This document shows, in pieces, positions 13,118 through 21,359 of a DNA stretch of 27,041 nt; positions within the stretch are counted from its first letter, which is position 1; every line of letters begins with the position of its first letter. The stretch spans positions 1 to 27,041 of the IMG/VR virus record IMGVR_UViG_3300007735_000557, one strand, 5' to 3'. Both the position numbers and the translations under genes were made by a program. Source of the DNA: a virus. The notes below the pieces were generated by a model that saw only the letters and a list, made by a program, of their open reading frames with translations, was not told the DNA's origin and did not search any database.

Positions 13118-14714
13118 CTATCAGTCCCGCGCAGTCACAGACCTGTTTGCATGGTGGACAAAGCACCAAGAAAACACCGACATTCCTCTGTTGGTGCTAC
13201 CCACCGCCGCAGGCAAGTCGGTGATCTGCGCTGAGATTGTGCGCCAGATGTGGGATCAATGGCCTCTGTTTCACCCTCGCACTGTGGTGCTCGTTCCATC
13301 CAAGGAACTGGCAGAACAGAACGCTGCCAAACTTAGGGCCTTGCTTCCCCCAAACATCAGCGTTGGCTTTGTCAGCGCCAGTTTGGGCAAGAAACAGCAC
13401 CAAGCAGATGTGATTGTTGCCACCATTGGCAGCATCCACAGGGATGCTCAACTCTTGGGAAACATCAAGGCCGTGGTCATTGATGAGGCTCATCTGGTGA
13501 GCCAGAAGGGGGATCAAACTGGAATGTTCAGATCGTTTCTGTTTGACCTTAGCCAACTTTGCGAGTTCAGAACTGTTGGCATGACCGCCACGCCGTTTAG
13601 AGGTAATGGTGTTTGGTTGACTGATGGGGATGAGCCATTGTTCACAGGCATTGCAAGCCGAGTCTCCATGCGTGAATTGCTTGATGCCAAGTTCATTGCA
13701 CCACTGGTTCCACCAGACCGGATTGAAACCCGCATCGATGCCAGCCACGTTGGGATAGCCAATGGAGACTATAAGGTTGGCGAACTTTCCCGTGAGGTTG
13801 AAAAATACCTATCCAAAGTAGCCGCAGAAGCTACCAGAATCGCCTCAGAGCGTAAGAAATGGATCGCCTTTACACCGAGTGTCAAAAACGCTGAAAGCCT
13901 TGCAGATCGCTTAAATTATCGAGGCATTGTCAGCGCGGTGGTTTGCGGCGAAACCCCCAAACAAGAGCGTGAAGACTTGATTGCTCAATTTAGAAATGGT
14001 CAAATTCACTGTTTGGTCACTGTTTTGGCTTTGTCGGTTGGCTTTGATGTGCCAGACGTTGACTGCATTATTTGGTGTAGGCCCACGAGGTCGCCAGTGC
14101 TTTATGTACAAGGGATGGGCCGAGGCACTCGAATTGCAGATGGCAAGACTGACTGCCTGGTGCTTGACTTTACCGACACAGTTGAGCGCTTGGGGCCAGT
14201 CGATACCATCCAAGGCAGGGCTAAGAAGAGGTCAGGCACTCAGGAAGCGCCCTTCTGCATCTGCCCTAACTGCGGTGAGCGCAACGCACCCGCAGCTCTT
14301 ATTTGCATTCATTGTGGTGGTCAAATCCGAGAAGAAGAAGCCAAACCACTTGATGCCAAGGTTTCATTGGCAGCGCTCTTGTCAAGTCGGGCGAGTGTAG
14401 ATAATTTTGTTTGGCATGATGTGAGTAGGGTTGCCTATGCCATCCACCGCAAAGAAGGCAAGCCTGATTCATTAAGAGTGGACTATTACGCTGGCTTACT
14501 GATGGTCGCAAGTGAGTGGATTTGCTTCAGTCACGTTGGCTACGCTCGGCAAAAGGCCGAAAACTGGTGGATGCGAAGGGAAAAGAAGTCTATGCCATCA
14601 GGCACACAAGAGGCATTTACATGGACTGTTTTGCATAAAATCAAAGAACCAGACAGGATTTTGACCCGTAAAAATGGAAAATATACTGAGGTAAAAGAAT
14701 ATGAATTTTATTGA
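13104..14714 (+). CDS. Superfamily 2 DEAH-box helicase (SSL2/ResIII type)
   Basis: This is a 536-residue protein. Motif Q/I region LRDYQSRAV, Walker A LPTAAGKS (residues 32-39), DEAH (127-130), motif III TATPF (161-165), helicase-C motifs ending QGMGRGTRIADGKTDCLVLD, then a zinc-ribbon-like pair CPNCG...CIHCGG (about 387-407) and a C-terminal domain. Phage relatives act in DNA repair, replication restart or branch migration (UvsW-like). Here the gene follows the annealing/nuclease module and could process its intermediates. The TTG start has an exact AAGGAG upstream. The end overlaps the next gene by 14 nt. All key helicase motifs are intact. Confidence 0.92.
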   Translation: MILRDYQSRAVTDLFAWWTKHQENTDIPLLVLPTAAGKSVICAEIVRQMWDQWPLFHPRTVVLVPSKELAEQNAAKLRALLPPNISVGFVSASLGKKQHQADVIVATIGSIHRDAQLLGNIKAVVIDEAHLVSQKGDQTGMFRSFLFDLSQLCEFRTVGMTATPFRGNGVWLTDGDEPLFTGIASRVSMRELLDAKFIAPLVPPDRIETRIDASHVGIANGDYKVGELSREVEKYLSKVAAEATRIASERKKWIAFTPSVKNAESLADRLNYRGIVSAVVCGETPKQEREDLIAQFRNGQIHCLVTVLALSVGFDVPDVDCIIWCRPTRSPVLYVQGMGRGTRIADGKTDCLVLDFTDTVERLGPVDTIQGRAKKRSGTQEAPFCICPNCGERNAPAALICIHCGGQIREEEAKPLDAKVSLAALLSSRASVDNFVWHDVSRVAYAIHRKEGKPDSLRVDYYAGLLMVASEWICFSHVGYARQKAENWWMRREKKSMPSGTQEAFTWTVLHKIKEPDRILTRKNGKYTEVKEYEFY

Positions 14715-14901
14715 ACTAAGCGCTATCAAAAGGCATTTGGACAGTCAAGTCAAACAGATTAACACCATCCAAGTCAATTGCCGCCAGTGTAACAATTTTG
14801 AGACAGGCATCTGTCAACAATATGGAGCAAAGCCGCCGCTAGAGTGGATCACTGGCATAGTTGAGTGTGAGCATTGGGAATGGGATCAAATCCCCTTTTA
14901 A
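14701..14901 (+). CDS. Small cysteine-rich (possible zinc-binding) protein
   Basis: This 66-residue protein overlaps the helicase by 14 nt. It has Cys27, Cys30, Cys38 and Cys56 with a nearby His (CRQCNNFETGIC...ECEHWEW), a plausible metal site. GAGG lies nine bases before the ATG. No family is recognised. The coupling suggests that it works with, or is made alongside, the helicase. Confidence 0.65.
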   Translation: MNFIELSAIKRHLDSQVKQINTIQVNCRQCNNFETGICQQYGAKPPLEWITGIVECEHWEWDQIPF

Positions 14902-14910
14902 GGAGACATC

Positions 14911-15096
14911 ATGTTAGAAAAACCACCCTATTCAAAAATCAGCTACCCGTCAATTCCTGCTAAGGATTTTAAGTGGGAGTCCGGATCGGATGTGCAAGCC
15001 CTCTGGCGCAAACATGGTTGGACACCGCCTAGTGAGGGTATGCCGCCACCGCCGCCCGAGCGTGTGATGGATATGCCACTTAGGAGAGTCCGGTAA
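14911..15096 (+). CDS. Short proline-rich protein of unknown function
   Basis: This 61-residue frame has a strong AAGGAG site six bases before the ATG. It has a VQALWRKHGWTPPSEGMPPP segment, probably partly disordered. No domain is recognised. Its TAA stop is immediately followed by the next ATG, and its last codons carry the next gene's AGGAGA ribosome site. Confidence 0.6.
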   Translation: MLEKPPYSKISYPSIPAKDFKWESGSDVQALWRKHGWTPPSEGMPPPPPERVMDMPLRRVR

Positions 15097-15288
15097 ATGC
15101 CACGCCCCAAACCACCCGAGCCATTGATAGGACGACAGATCAGGATGTCTGACAGACATTGGATGATCTTGCAAGAACTTGGCGGCGCTGAGTGGCTGCG
15201 TAAGCAATTGGACAAGAAAGCCAAGATGCCTGCCAAGTATTACCGCCGTGAACTGGACGCACCTTCAAAGAAAGAAACCAATGACTAA
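15097..15288 (+). CDS. Small basic protein, possible DNA binder
   Basis: This 63-residue basic protein starts directly after the previous stop, with AGGAGA upstream. The core IGRQIRMSDRHWMILQELGG followed by AEWLRKQLDKKAK recurs in short phage proteins and has the look of a small helical DNA-binding unit, but no function is established. It overlaps the next start (ATGACTAA). Confidence 0.6.
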   Translation: MPRPKPPEPLIGRQIRMSDRHWMILQELGGAEWLRKQLDKKAKMPAKYYRRELDAPSKKETND

Positions 15289-15472
15289 CCAAAGTGGCTG
15301 GCGCAAGCGCCAAATTCAAATGCCCAAGTTTGACATTTGGGAGCGCGAGAGTTTGGTTGATTTTGCAGGCGAATGTTATGTCAAACTGTGCGAACAGGAT
15401 GACCGCATTCAGCAGTTGCAATGCGATCTGAAGACGGCTATTGAGGCTTATAGGGCGCTGGTTAAAGAATAA
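15281..15472 (+). CDS. Last early gene, small coiled-coil-like protein
   Basis: The ATG at 15281 gives 63 residues: MTNQSGWRKRQIQMPKFDIW, then a helix (CEQDDRIQQLQCDLKTAIEA) with heptad-like hydrophobics. It overlaps the upstream stop by 8 nt and, at its own end, overlaps the convergent endolysin gene by 11 nt. The ribosome site is weak, so coupling is likely. The function is unknown. Confidence 0.55.
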   Translation: MTNQSGWRKRQIQMPKFDIWERESLVDFAGECYVKLCEQDDRIQQLQCDLKTAIEAYRALVKE

Positions 15473-15905
15473 GAGCGCATTCGGCCTGTCTGCGTTTGAG
15501 TAAACCAGGCAAGACCTTACCGCCCCCTTTTGTCCACAGCATCAATTGCTCTTTTGCCCCGTCCCAATCCCCTGCGTTTATCTTGCGTTTGAGGGTTGAT
15601 GTTTGAAGTCTGCCAATTCCAAGGTTGTAGCAAAAATCCACAATAGCGTTGCACTTGCGCTCATCAGTTGCAAGAATTGGACAGTTACGCAAAGCGCCAG
15701 GCAGGTAGGTATGTTCCAGCTCAATCATCAAAAGCGCCCTAGCCGTGGGTTCATCCATTGGTGGGTCTTCCAAAGTCACTTTGCGTTTGTCTGCGTAGTA
15801 GGTAGAACCATAGCCAATCGTAGCCACGCCAGCCGGACACAAGTACGGCTTGGCGCGGTAGCCCTCAAATTGGCGGCACAAAGCGGCAGCTAACTCTAGG
15901 TTCAT
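15462..15905 (-). CDS. Endolysin, T4/P21-type lysozyme (GH24)
   Basis: This 147-residue protein has the GH24 catalytic pattern E-8aa-C-5aa-T: Glu14 in QFEGYRAKPYLC, Cys23, and Thr29 in VATIGYGST. Later family features include FCYNLGIGRLQTSTLKRKIN and a C-terminal helix LPGLLKRRQAEC. It cuts the glycan strands of peptidoglycan. The N-terminus has no signal or SAR segment, so export would need the holin encoded just upstream. The start overlaps the holin-like stop (ATGA). It ends tail-to-tail with the early operon, overlapping it by 11 nt with no terminator visible. The length is usual for the family. Confidence 0.93.
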   Translation of the reverse strand: MNLELAAALCRQFEGYRAKPYLCPAGVATIGYGSTYYADKRKVTLEDPPMDEPTARALLMIELEHTYLPGALRNCPILATDERKCNAIVDFCYNLGIGRLQTSTLKRKINAGDWDGAKEQLMLWTKGGGKVLPGLLKRRQAECALIL

Positions 15906-16396
15906 ATTCCACGCTTGGCAAGAGTTCTATCAAGGAACCAATAATTGATTGTTCCAGACAGCAGGGCTGAGAAATCAGGAGTCATCATGGTTTTAAACAC
16001 TTCTACAGCAGGCGCACCAGCAAGCCACGCATTCCATGCAAACCACACATGAATGAACGACCAGACAAATAGCACCCAATAAGTTACCAGCGGCCTGACA
16101 CTAGCACTCAATGATGCAACCCATCCACCTGCAGCCTTGACCATTTCGGCCTGCTGAGTGATGGCATTATTAAACGCATCCATCACGCCCACATCAATGG
16201 CAGCCTCTCTTTGAGCACCAATTTCAGCCAGCTTTTGCTGACCGCGCAGTTGCTCCAGTTCGCACTGACGGGAAAACATCAAGAGTTCATGCGCTCTTTC
16301 ATTTTTCTTATCGAGCCATTTGAGCACCTCTGGCGCCATCCTAAAGATGCCACCAAAGATAGAGCCTAATAAACCACCACTAAGAATATCTAACAT
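15902..16396 (-). CDS. Putative holin (GTA_holin_3TM-like membrane protein)
   Basis: The ATG at 16396 gives 164 residues; GGAGG lies seven bases upstream, so the TTG two codons earlier is not preferred. An N-terminal glycine-rich hydrophobic segment (LLGSIFGGIF), a charged amphipathic middle (KKNERAHELLMFSRQCELEQ), and two hydrophobic C-terminal segments (VTYWVLFVWSFIHVWFAW and the GTINYWFLDRTL region) with the ending FLDRTLAKRG match 3-TM holin-type phage proteins. It would open the inner membrane for the lysozyme encoded just downstream. The gene pair and 4-nt overlap support a lysis role. It could also be an antiholin or another membrane protein. Confidence 0.72.
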   Translation of the reverse strand: MLDILSGGLLGSIFGGIFRMAPEVLKWLDKKNERAHELLMFSRQCELEQLRGQQKLAEIGAQREAAIDVGVMDAFNNAITQQAEMVKAAGGWVASLSASVRPLVTYWVLFVWSFIHVWFAWNAWLAGAPAVEVFKTMMTPDFSALLSGTINYWFLDRTLAKRGI

Positions 16397-16398
16397 AA

Positions 16399-17130
16399 TC
16401 AATCCTCCGACATATCAGTTGCCGCCAAGTTAATCCGAGTCTTTAAAGCCGCAATATCTTCTGGCTTTTCCTTAAATCCAATCGCTACATACCCTGCAAA
16501 CTTACCCATATCTGGAGGAATCGAGCCTCTACACATAAACTTGATACCTTGCTTTACACCCCACTCACCTACCTTAGACGATGGGTTAAATTCCTCACAC
16601 AGAACCTCACCATTGAGCATAGCCACCATTGCGCCATTGCGGTCTGCGCTTGCGTTGAACAGGGACGTTACAGACCCTTCAACAGCCTTTTCTCGTGACC
16701 CATCAGCGTTCAAAGCTAAGACAGTAGTGCGTGAGTTTGTTGCTAAATTGGCTTTGTGAACCAAAAGAACAACCCCATCTACGTCCTTCATTAAGCTACG
16801 AGCAGGTGCAAGCAATGATTCTTGCTTTGCCAACTGTGGCATCTTATCTTGCGTTGTGATGGCGTGAAGAATGACCTGCCTAGAATCCCATGCAAACCAA
16901 CCAGCAAACGCTAGGAATGACAGCAAAATGACTGTAAACAGCTTAAATGGGCTATCCACCCACTCAATCAAGCCTATGACTTTACCTAATGTAGAGTCGT
17001 CTTTTTTGGCTTCAGTCTTTGGCGCAGGAGCTGGCGCAGCCATCGTCACATTGATAGTTTGTTCTGCTTTGGGTTTGGGTGTCCTGCGCTTAACAGGGGC
17101 TACCTTTGCAGGGGGTTTTTTAGTGACCAT
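16399..17130 (-). CDS. Membrane-anchored protein with a periplasmic domain, function unknown
   Basis: This is a 243-residue protein. A basic Pro/Lys-rich, Ala-rich cytoplasmic N-terminus (about 1-48) is followed by a hydrophobic segment, LFTVILLSFLAFAGWFAW (about 64-81), and a 160-residue soluble domain, probably periplasmic. That domain contains VLLVHKANLATNSRTTVLAL, DGSREKAVEGS and MVAMLNGEVLCEEF, with a second cysteine in KFMCRGSIPP. The fold is not recognised; a sensor-like (GAF/PAS) domain is only a loose impression. It lies in the lysis cluster. The start overlaps the upstream stop by one base (TAATG), and the holin start follows two bases after its stop. It could control lysis timing or exclude superinfecting phage, but the sequence does not decide. 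Confidence 0.65.
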   Translation of the reverse strand: MVTKKPPAKVAPVKRRTPKPKAEQTINVTMAAPAPAPKTEAKKDDSTLGKVIGLIEWVDSPFKLFTVILLSFLAFAGWFAWDSRQVILHAITTQDKMPQLAKQESLLAPARSLMKDVDGVVLLVHKANLATNSRTTVLALNADGSREKAVEGSVTSLFNASADRNGAMVAMLNGEVLCEEFNPSSKVGEWGVKQGIKFMCRGSIPPDMGKFAGYVAIGFKEKPEDIAALKTRINLAATDMSED

Positions 17131-17369
17131 TATGCGTATATATCCAGTTTGCGGTTGGTAAAAATCTCAAGGCTAAGTTGATTGCGTTCTGCCTTCTTGA
17201 CGTACAACTCAAACTCAAGGTCATCAATTTTGTCCTTCACCTTCTTCATTTTCAAGGCTTGTTTGTATTCTTCCGACAGACGCTCTGCCCTGCGTTCAAG
17301 CGCATCAGTCCTGTTTGGATAACCTTCTGGTTGTACCATTGGATACCATTTGTGTATGGGCGGTATCAT
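17130..17369 (-). CDS. Small coiled-coil protein of the lysis region
   Basis: This 79-residue protein has a long charged helix (about residues 25-65: ERRAERLSEEYKQALKMKKV and DKIDDLEFELYVKKAERNQL) likely to form a coiled coil, with no membrane segment. It overlaps its neighbours by 4 nt (ATGA) upstream and 1 nt downstream. Coiled coils are found in phage i-spanins, but a spanin would need a membrane anchor, which is absent. No function is assigned. Confidence 0.6.
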   Translation of the reverse strand: MIPPIHKWYPMVQPEGYPNRTDALERRAERLSEEYKQALKMKKVKDKIDDLEFELYVKKAERNQLSLEIFTNRKLDIYA

Positions 17370-17653
17370 TTCTTTTCACGCTCAAGTGCATCTTTGTATC
17401 CATGAACAACCAAACTTCTGGTTTCTGCTGAATCGGCTGTACCCGCCCACTCGGACAAGTTGTTCCAAATAACTACGTAATCTTGGCTCCTGCAATACTG
17501 AGCATTGTTTTTGAGCCACTGAATCATCTGCTGATGGCGCTCTGATGGGTTGTGAATTGTGTACGCTATCCCATAGAACTCGCGCACATGACAGCCATTC
17601 TTGGCCGTGGCACTGACCAGCGCCAGCAGTGTTAAAAGAATAAGCCAACGCAT
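17366..17653 (-). CDS. Exported (signal-peptide) protein, function unknown
   Basis: This 95-residue protein has a signal peptide: MRWLILLTLLALVSATAKNG, with likely cleavage after ATA (about residue 17). The mature part has two cysteines (21 and 54), possibly a disulfide, and a helical segment NPSERHQQMIQWLKNNAQYC. A lipobox is not convincing because residues before Cys21 are TAKNG, so it is probably soluble in the periplasm. Location in the lysis cluster suggests a role at the envelope (lysis or exclusion). It starts directly after the stop of the 31-residue gene and overlaps the next start by ATGA. Confidence 0.65.
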   Translation of the reverse strand: MRWLILLTLLALVSATAKNGCHVREFYGIAYTIHNPSERHQQMIQWLKNNAQYCRSQDYVVIWNNLSEWAGTADSAETRSLVVHGYKDALEREKK

Positions 17654-17749
17654 TTACCACGCCCAACTCCATGCAATCATGTATGTGCCAAAAATTACAA
17701 AAGCCACTATACAGGCCGCCGCAATGATTGCTTCAGCCCAGTCTTTCAT
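17654..17749 (-). CDS. Very short single-pass membrane protein (31 residues)
   Basis: This frame encodes MKDWAEAIIAAACIVAFVIF followed by GTYMIAWSWAW. It has one hydrophobic span (about residues 8-27) after a short charged start. It fits exactly between neighbours: one base after the preceding stop (17750) and directly before the ATG of the exported protein. The position and clear membrane span support it as a real gene, though no strong ribosome site is visible. It may be a pinholin-like or other small envelope protein; this is a guess. Confidence 0.5.
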   Translation of the reverse strand: MKDWAEAIIAAACIVAFVIFGTYMIAWSWAW

Positions 17750-17750
17750 G

Positions 17751-19808
17751 TTATTGACCAGACAACATACCTGTTGCCATTTGGTTAATATTGGGAGCAA
17801 CATTTCCACCAATTGAGCCAAGTGAGAACGGGCCAAGCAATGCTCTACCTAAAATTGGCAACACTTCTGGCGCTTCTTTTCGCAAAACAGTTCTGATGTC
17901 ATTACCCGCCAACTCTTTAGCAATTCTTTGCAATTTGGTTGGGTCACTTGTTGTTAAAACCCTTGCAATTTCACTGGCAGTAGCTTTGAGTTGTTGATCG
18001 CCAAGGTCTTGAAAATCTCTTTGCAAAGCTCTCATAATGAATTGTGCGCCCGTCATAACTGGTAACTCTCTTTGAGCGCCTTCTTTGATTGTTCTGATTG
18101 CCTCAGTACGTCCAGCAGTTTGTGAGCCTTGCAAAACAACTTTAGAAGTGGTTTTCATTTCCACCTCACTCATTAAGTTACTCATAAACTTGTTATAAGC
18201 CTTTTGACCAGCCTCATCACTATCAAATGTTGCTTTAATAATCCTAACATTTTTAGGATTTTTCAATATATCCATTGCAGGGTTTCCAACTGCGCTCACC
18301 ATTGTGTCTGCTGTTTGAGCGCCACCAAGACGATCAAGAAGACTTTGCATAGTGCCAAGTCTCAATGCGTCTTTTTCAGACTTTGACATGGTTTTTACAT
18401 CATTCAAAAGTGCATCTAAATCAGCAGGTTTTTTGCTAAAAATTGTTCTACCTTCATTCATGGCATCTAAAACAGCAGTATCGTTTGCCCAATAATTTCT
18501 AGCTCTTTTATAAGCAGGATTTGAATTATCTAGTAAATCAATAAATTCACCTCTTGTTTGCTTAATTGCACCAAGTTGTGTGCTGCCTATACCTGATGTT
18601 GGTGATTTTCCTGTATATACCAAATCATCAAGTCCCATTTTCATATAGTGCATGAAAGTAGTGTCTATGTCTGTAACTGGTAATCCTTTATCAGTTACTA
18701 ATTTACCCTCTGCACTAATTTGAACTTTAGGCAATTTGATGCCTTGTTCTTGAGCCAAATTAACTGCTCTGTCATAAGCCTGTTTCATGCTTGGGCGCTG
18801 AAGCAACTCAGTAAATTCGGTAGTAATCTCAACTGGCCTTGGCAAAGCAGCTCCGTACAACTTACCACCAATAGCTGAACGTGCTTCTTTTAAAGCATTG
18901 AACTCATCAAAGTAAGCAGCCTTGTTACCAAACGCAACTTGCATATCGCTTGTCAGGCGCTTAAGTAAACCCTTGTCTCTGTCTTCTAAAAATGTTTTGG
19001 CGGCTTGTTTGCCAGGCCCAGGCAACTGGTTTACAGCATCCAAATATGCCCTTGAATTAGGGCCAATATCTGCAAGCGTATAAGGCTTTCCAGCCTTGTC
19101 TAGGATCATCTTAATGGCCTCATCTACGCCACCAGCGTCTGCGCCTAAAGCCTCTCTAATCATTGCCCTAGATTGATCTACACCCATTCTTTGTGGGTTG
19201 TCAAACATGGCACTTACTGCTGATCTGTAACCTTTACCAATAACAAGCCCAAATCCTTTTGCAATTGGCACAGATGCCATTGCTATGCCAGTTCCTGTTA
19301 ATGCTTCTTTTCCTGTTTCTGGGCTAAACAATTCAGCCTCAGATTCACCAACACCAGAAGTAGCACCCACAAGGCCAGCTAAACCCATTTGACCAATCAT
19401 TGATTGTGGGCCTGGTCGTTTTGTCACAAGTGATGGAACCATTGCGCCACCGACTTGATAGGCAGCAGACCTAAAAGGATTTTCTTGTGAGTATTCTGAT
19501 TGAGCAACTCTCTCAAGAGCAGTACCAACTTCTCTTGGTGTTGGTTGTGGTTCTTGTGGGTTGATTTTCTTTATTGCTTCTGAAATAGCTTTTGGTTCAG
19601 ATGAAATAAAAGACTTTAAAGCACCAATTCCTTCATCTGAAAAGTTTGCTGTCATTCCTTTCAAGAATTGTCCAAAACCACCAGTTTGCCATTGCCCACT
19701 TTGAATTTGACCTAACAATTTCACGCCTTCTGGAGTTATTTTTCCTTCATCTTTTGCAACAAGGAGTTCATTTTGCAGGTCAGTAATTTGATCTTTTAGG
19801 GTTGCCAT
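17751..19808 (-). CDS. Large probable internal virion (ejection) protein
   Basis: This is a 685-residue protein. The N-terminal 90 residues are helical (MATLKDQITDLQNELLVAKD), then a Gly/Ala-rich region with hydrophobic stretches (about 120-200: QMGLAGLVGATSGVGESEA, TGTGIAMASVPIAKGFGLVI). A large helical remainder holds PYTLADIGPNSRAYLDAVNQ, LPGPGKQAAKTFLEDRDKG and AYKRARNYWANDTAVLDAMN. Proteins of this size and composition, coded between fibre and lysis genes, are often injected proteins or virion-associated enzymes in podoviruses. No lysozyme or transglycosylase motif was recognised. GGAG lies seven bases before the ATG. It ends one base before the 31-residue gene. Confidence 0.6.
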   Translation of the reverse strand: MATLKDQITDLQNELLVAKDEGKITPEGVKLLGQIQSGQWQTGGFGQFLKGMTANFSDEGIGALKSFISSEPKAISEAIKKINPQEPQPTPREVGTALERVAQSEYSQENPFRSAAYQVGGAMVPSLVTKRPGPQSMIGQMGLAGLVGATSGVGESEAELFSPETGKEALTGTGIAMASVPIAKGFGLVIGKGYRSAVSAMFDNPQRMGVDQSRAMIREALGADAGGVDEAIKMILDKAGKPYTLADIGPNSRAYLDAVNQLPGPGKQAAKTFLEDRDKGLLKRLTSDMQVAFGNKAAYFDEFNALKEARSAIGGKLYGAALPRPVEITTEFTELLQRPSMKQAYDRAVNLAQEQGIKLPKVQISAEGKLVTDKGLPVTDIDTTFMHYMKMGLDDLVYTGKSPTSGIGSTQLGAIKQTRGEFIDLLDNSNPAYKRARNYWANDTAVLDAMNEGRTIFSKKPADLDALLNDVKTMSKSEKDALRLGTMQSLLDRLGGAQTADTMVSAVGNPAMDILKNPKNVRIIKATFDSDEAGQKAYNKFMSNLMSEVEMKTTSKVVLQGSQTAGRTEAIRTIKEGAQRELPVMTGAQFIMRALQRDFQDLGDQQLKATASEIARVLTTSDPTKLQRIAKELAGNDIRTVLRKEAPEVLPILGRALLGPFSLGSIGGNVAPNINQMATGMLSGQ

Positions 19809-19820
19809 TTTTTTACTCCA

Positions 19821-21350
19821 TTAAGGATTTATGAAATTACCACGTTGCAATGTGTTTCGAGCAGGAGTTGGTGTTCTACCAGCGCCAGTTGTTTGCAATT
19901 GAATTATGCGTTGACGCAGTACATCTGCTTGTGGCTTGTAAAGTGGACTTGTTTGAACATAGTTATTAAACGCATCATTAAATTGTGTTTGAGCAATAAT
20001 TGGATTGTTTTTAACAGTATTAGCATTTTGGGCTAACCATTGATTGCTAAATTTAGCCAAGTCTTGTTCACGCTGAAGTTTTAACTCCAATGTGTCCAAC
20101 AGAATTAAGTTACCCTGCGGAGACTTTGAAAGACTTGGTGAGCCTTGAACAATAAACTTCAAGTCAGTATCAGTTGGATTAACTCCAAGTTTCTTCACCT
20201 CTGGCAAAATCACAGAATTGGAAAATGCTTGGAATGCTTCAGCACCTGCAACTCCTGAAACTTTAAAGTTTGGATCAAATGCTTGTCCTACTCTAGCTAA
20301 TTGAACCATAGTATCAGCACCAAATCCCGTCTTTGTTCCTTCTTCAATCAAGGCTTTCATGCTCTGTACAGTACCAAGAGTGTTTCCTGCAACTCTGCCA
20401 CCCCTTAAATTAGCGGTTAAAGTTTCAGTTAAATCTTCACCAAAACCTTTTTGCATATTGATTGAAACTGGAGCTGTTACATTGACAATTTGTCGTTTTG
20501 CTTCAGTCATTGTTAATGCTTTTTTCTCAACAGCGTCAATGCCTGCTTGACCATATTGAGCAAAAATTTTAGCCGGATCATCAGTTCTATACAAAGCATT
20601 TGCAGCATTTGCTAAATCGCCTGTAAATGGTCTTGGTTTTTCACCGCCAGTAGCAATTTCTTTGTAACTTTGACCAGCCTCAGTCGGAACTGTGTAAAGT
20701 TTCTCACCTTCTTTAAGCGAAACTGTCTCTGGTCTCATTGCTTTTTGTACTGCCAATGCAGCAGTTAATTGAGCAATGCCAGGCGCACCAAGTGCTTGCA
20801 ACTGAGGAGCAACTCTGCGAATGTCATAACTTGGTGCAACAGCAGGAATGTTCTCAGGCATTGGAGTGCCTTGATCTGACATCTGCTGACGTTCCTGAAC
20901 ATCCAACATCTGTGGTCTTTCGGGAATGCCAGGCTGATATGCACGTTGTGCAATAAGTTGGGCTAAAGAAGTCTGTTGTTGTGTTTGCATCTGCTGCGCT
21001 CTAACTTGAGCTGCATCTGATAAATCAAGTAATTTTATAGCCAATGGCGTATTACCCATTTGATTAGCTTGTATTGCCGCCGCTTCCAAAGATTGCGGAT
21101 CACGCAAATTCAAGCCTTGCAATAACTGCGCTTGTTGCGTAATCATCTTCAACTGAGGGTCTTCTATGCCCATAGCACCACCAATAGCAGTACCAAGACC
21201 TTTAGCACCAGCATAGGTCATTGCCGCACCCCTAGAAGCGGGGTCTAGTTGAGCAAGGTCAATGCCTTCTTGCAAAGCACTTCTACGCTGTTGCTCACCA
21301 TACATTTGTGGAGTTAGCCCAAATAAACCCGCTACGATATTTTCTGCCAT
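19821..21350 (-). CDS. Probable internal virion protein, Gln/Ala-rich
   Basis: This 509-residue protein starts MAENIVAGLFGLTPQMYGEQ and continues with QRRSALQEGIDLAQLDPASR, AMTYAGAKGLGTAIGGAMG and a Gln-rich helical stretch (about 100-160: AAQVRAQQMQTQQQTSLAQL). The C-terminal half has PNFKVSGVAGAEAFQAFSN and ends in a basic tail. The N-terminal pattern LFGLTP....Q....L..G..LAQLDP..RG....Y.G...LG.AIGG is typical of ejection-protein candidates in environmental podovirus-like phages. The role is inferred from that and from its place between two other large virion-like proteins. AAGGA lies seven bases before the ATG. A 12-nt gap follows before the 685-residue gene. Confidence 0.6.
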   Translation of the reverse strand: MAENIVAGLFGLTPQMYGEQQRRSALQEGIDLAQLDPASRGAAMTYAGAKGLGTAIGGAMGIEDPQLKMITQQAQLLQGLNLRDPQSLEAAAIQANQMGNTPLAIKLLDLSDAAQVRAQQMQTQQQTSLAQLIAQRAYQPGIPERPQMLDVQERQQMSDQGTPMPENIPAVAPSYDIRRVAPQLQALGAPGIAQLTAALAVQKAMRPETVSLKEGEKLYTVPTEAGQSYKEIATGGEKPRPFTGDLANAANALYRTDDPAKIFAQYGQAGIDAVEKKALTMTEAKRQIVNVTAPVSINMQKGFGEDLTETLTANLRGGRVAGNTLGTVQSMKALIEEGTKTGFGADTMVQLARVGQAFDPNFKVSGVAGAEAFQAFSNSVILPEVKKLGVNPTDTDLKFIVQGSPSLSKSPQGNLILLDTLELKLQREQDLAKFSNQWLAQNANTVKNNPIIAQTQFNDAFNNYVQTSPLYKPQADVLRQRIIQLQTTGAGRTPTPARNTLQRGNFINP

Positions 21351-21359
21351 GATGAATCC

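Noticed and set aside
13197-13748. 183-residue antisense frame over the helicase gene
   Set aside because: It lies opposite conserved helicase motifs and has no recognised domain.
9227-15472. Lysogeny module (integrase, CI repressor)
   Set aside because: No tyrosine or serine recombinase motif or CI-like protease-linked repressor was found in the window; a Cro-like gene alone is not enough. The unseen part of the genome could still hold one.
15530-15538. DnaA-box-like TTGTCCACA inside the endolysin gene
   Set aside because: It is a single coding occurrence with no companion boxes nearby.
17366-17653. Outer-membrane spanin (Rz1-like) lipoprotein
   Set aside because: The residues before Cys21 do not form a lipobox and the mature part is not proline-rich.
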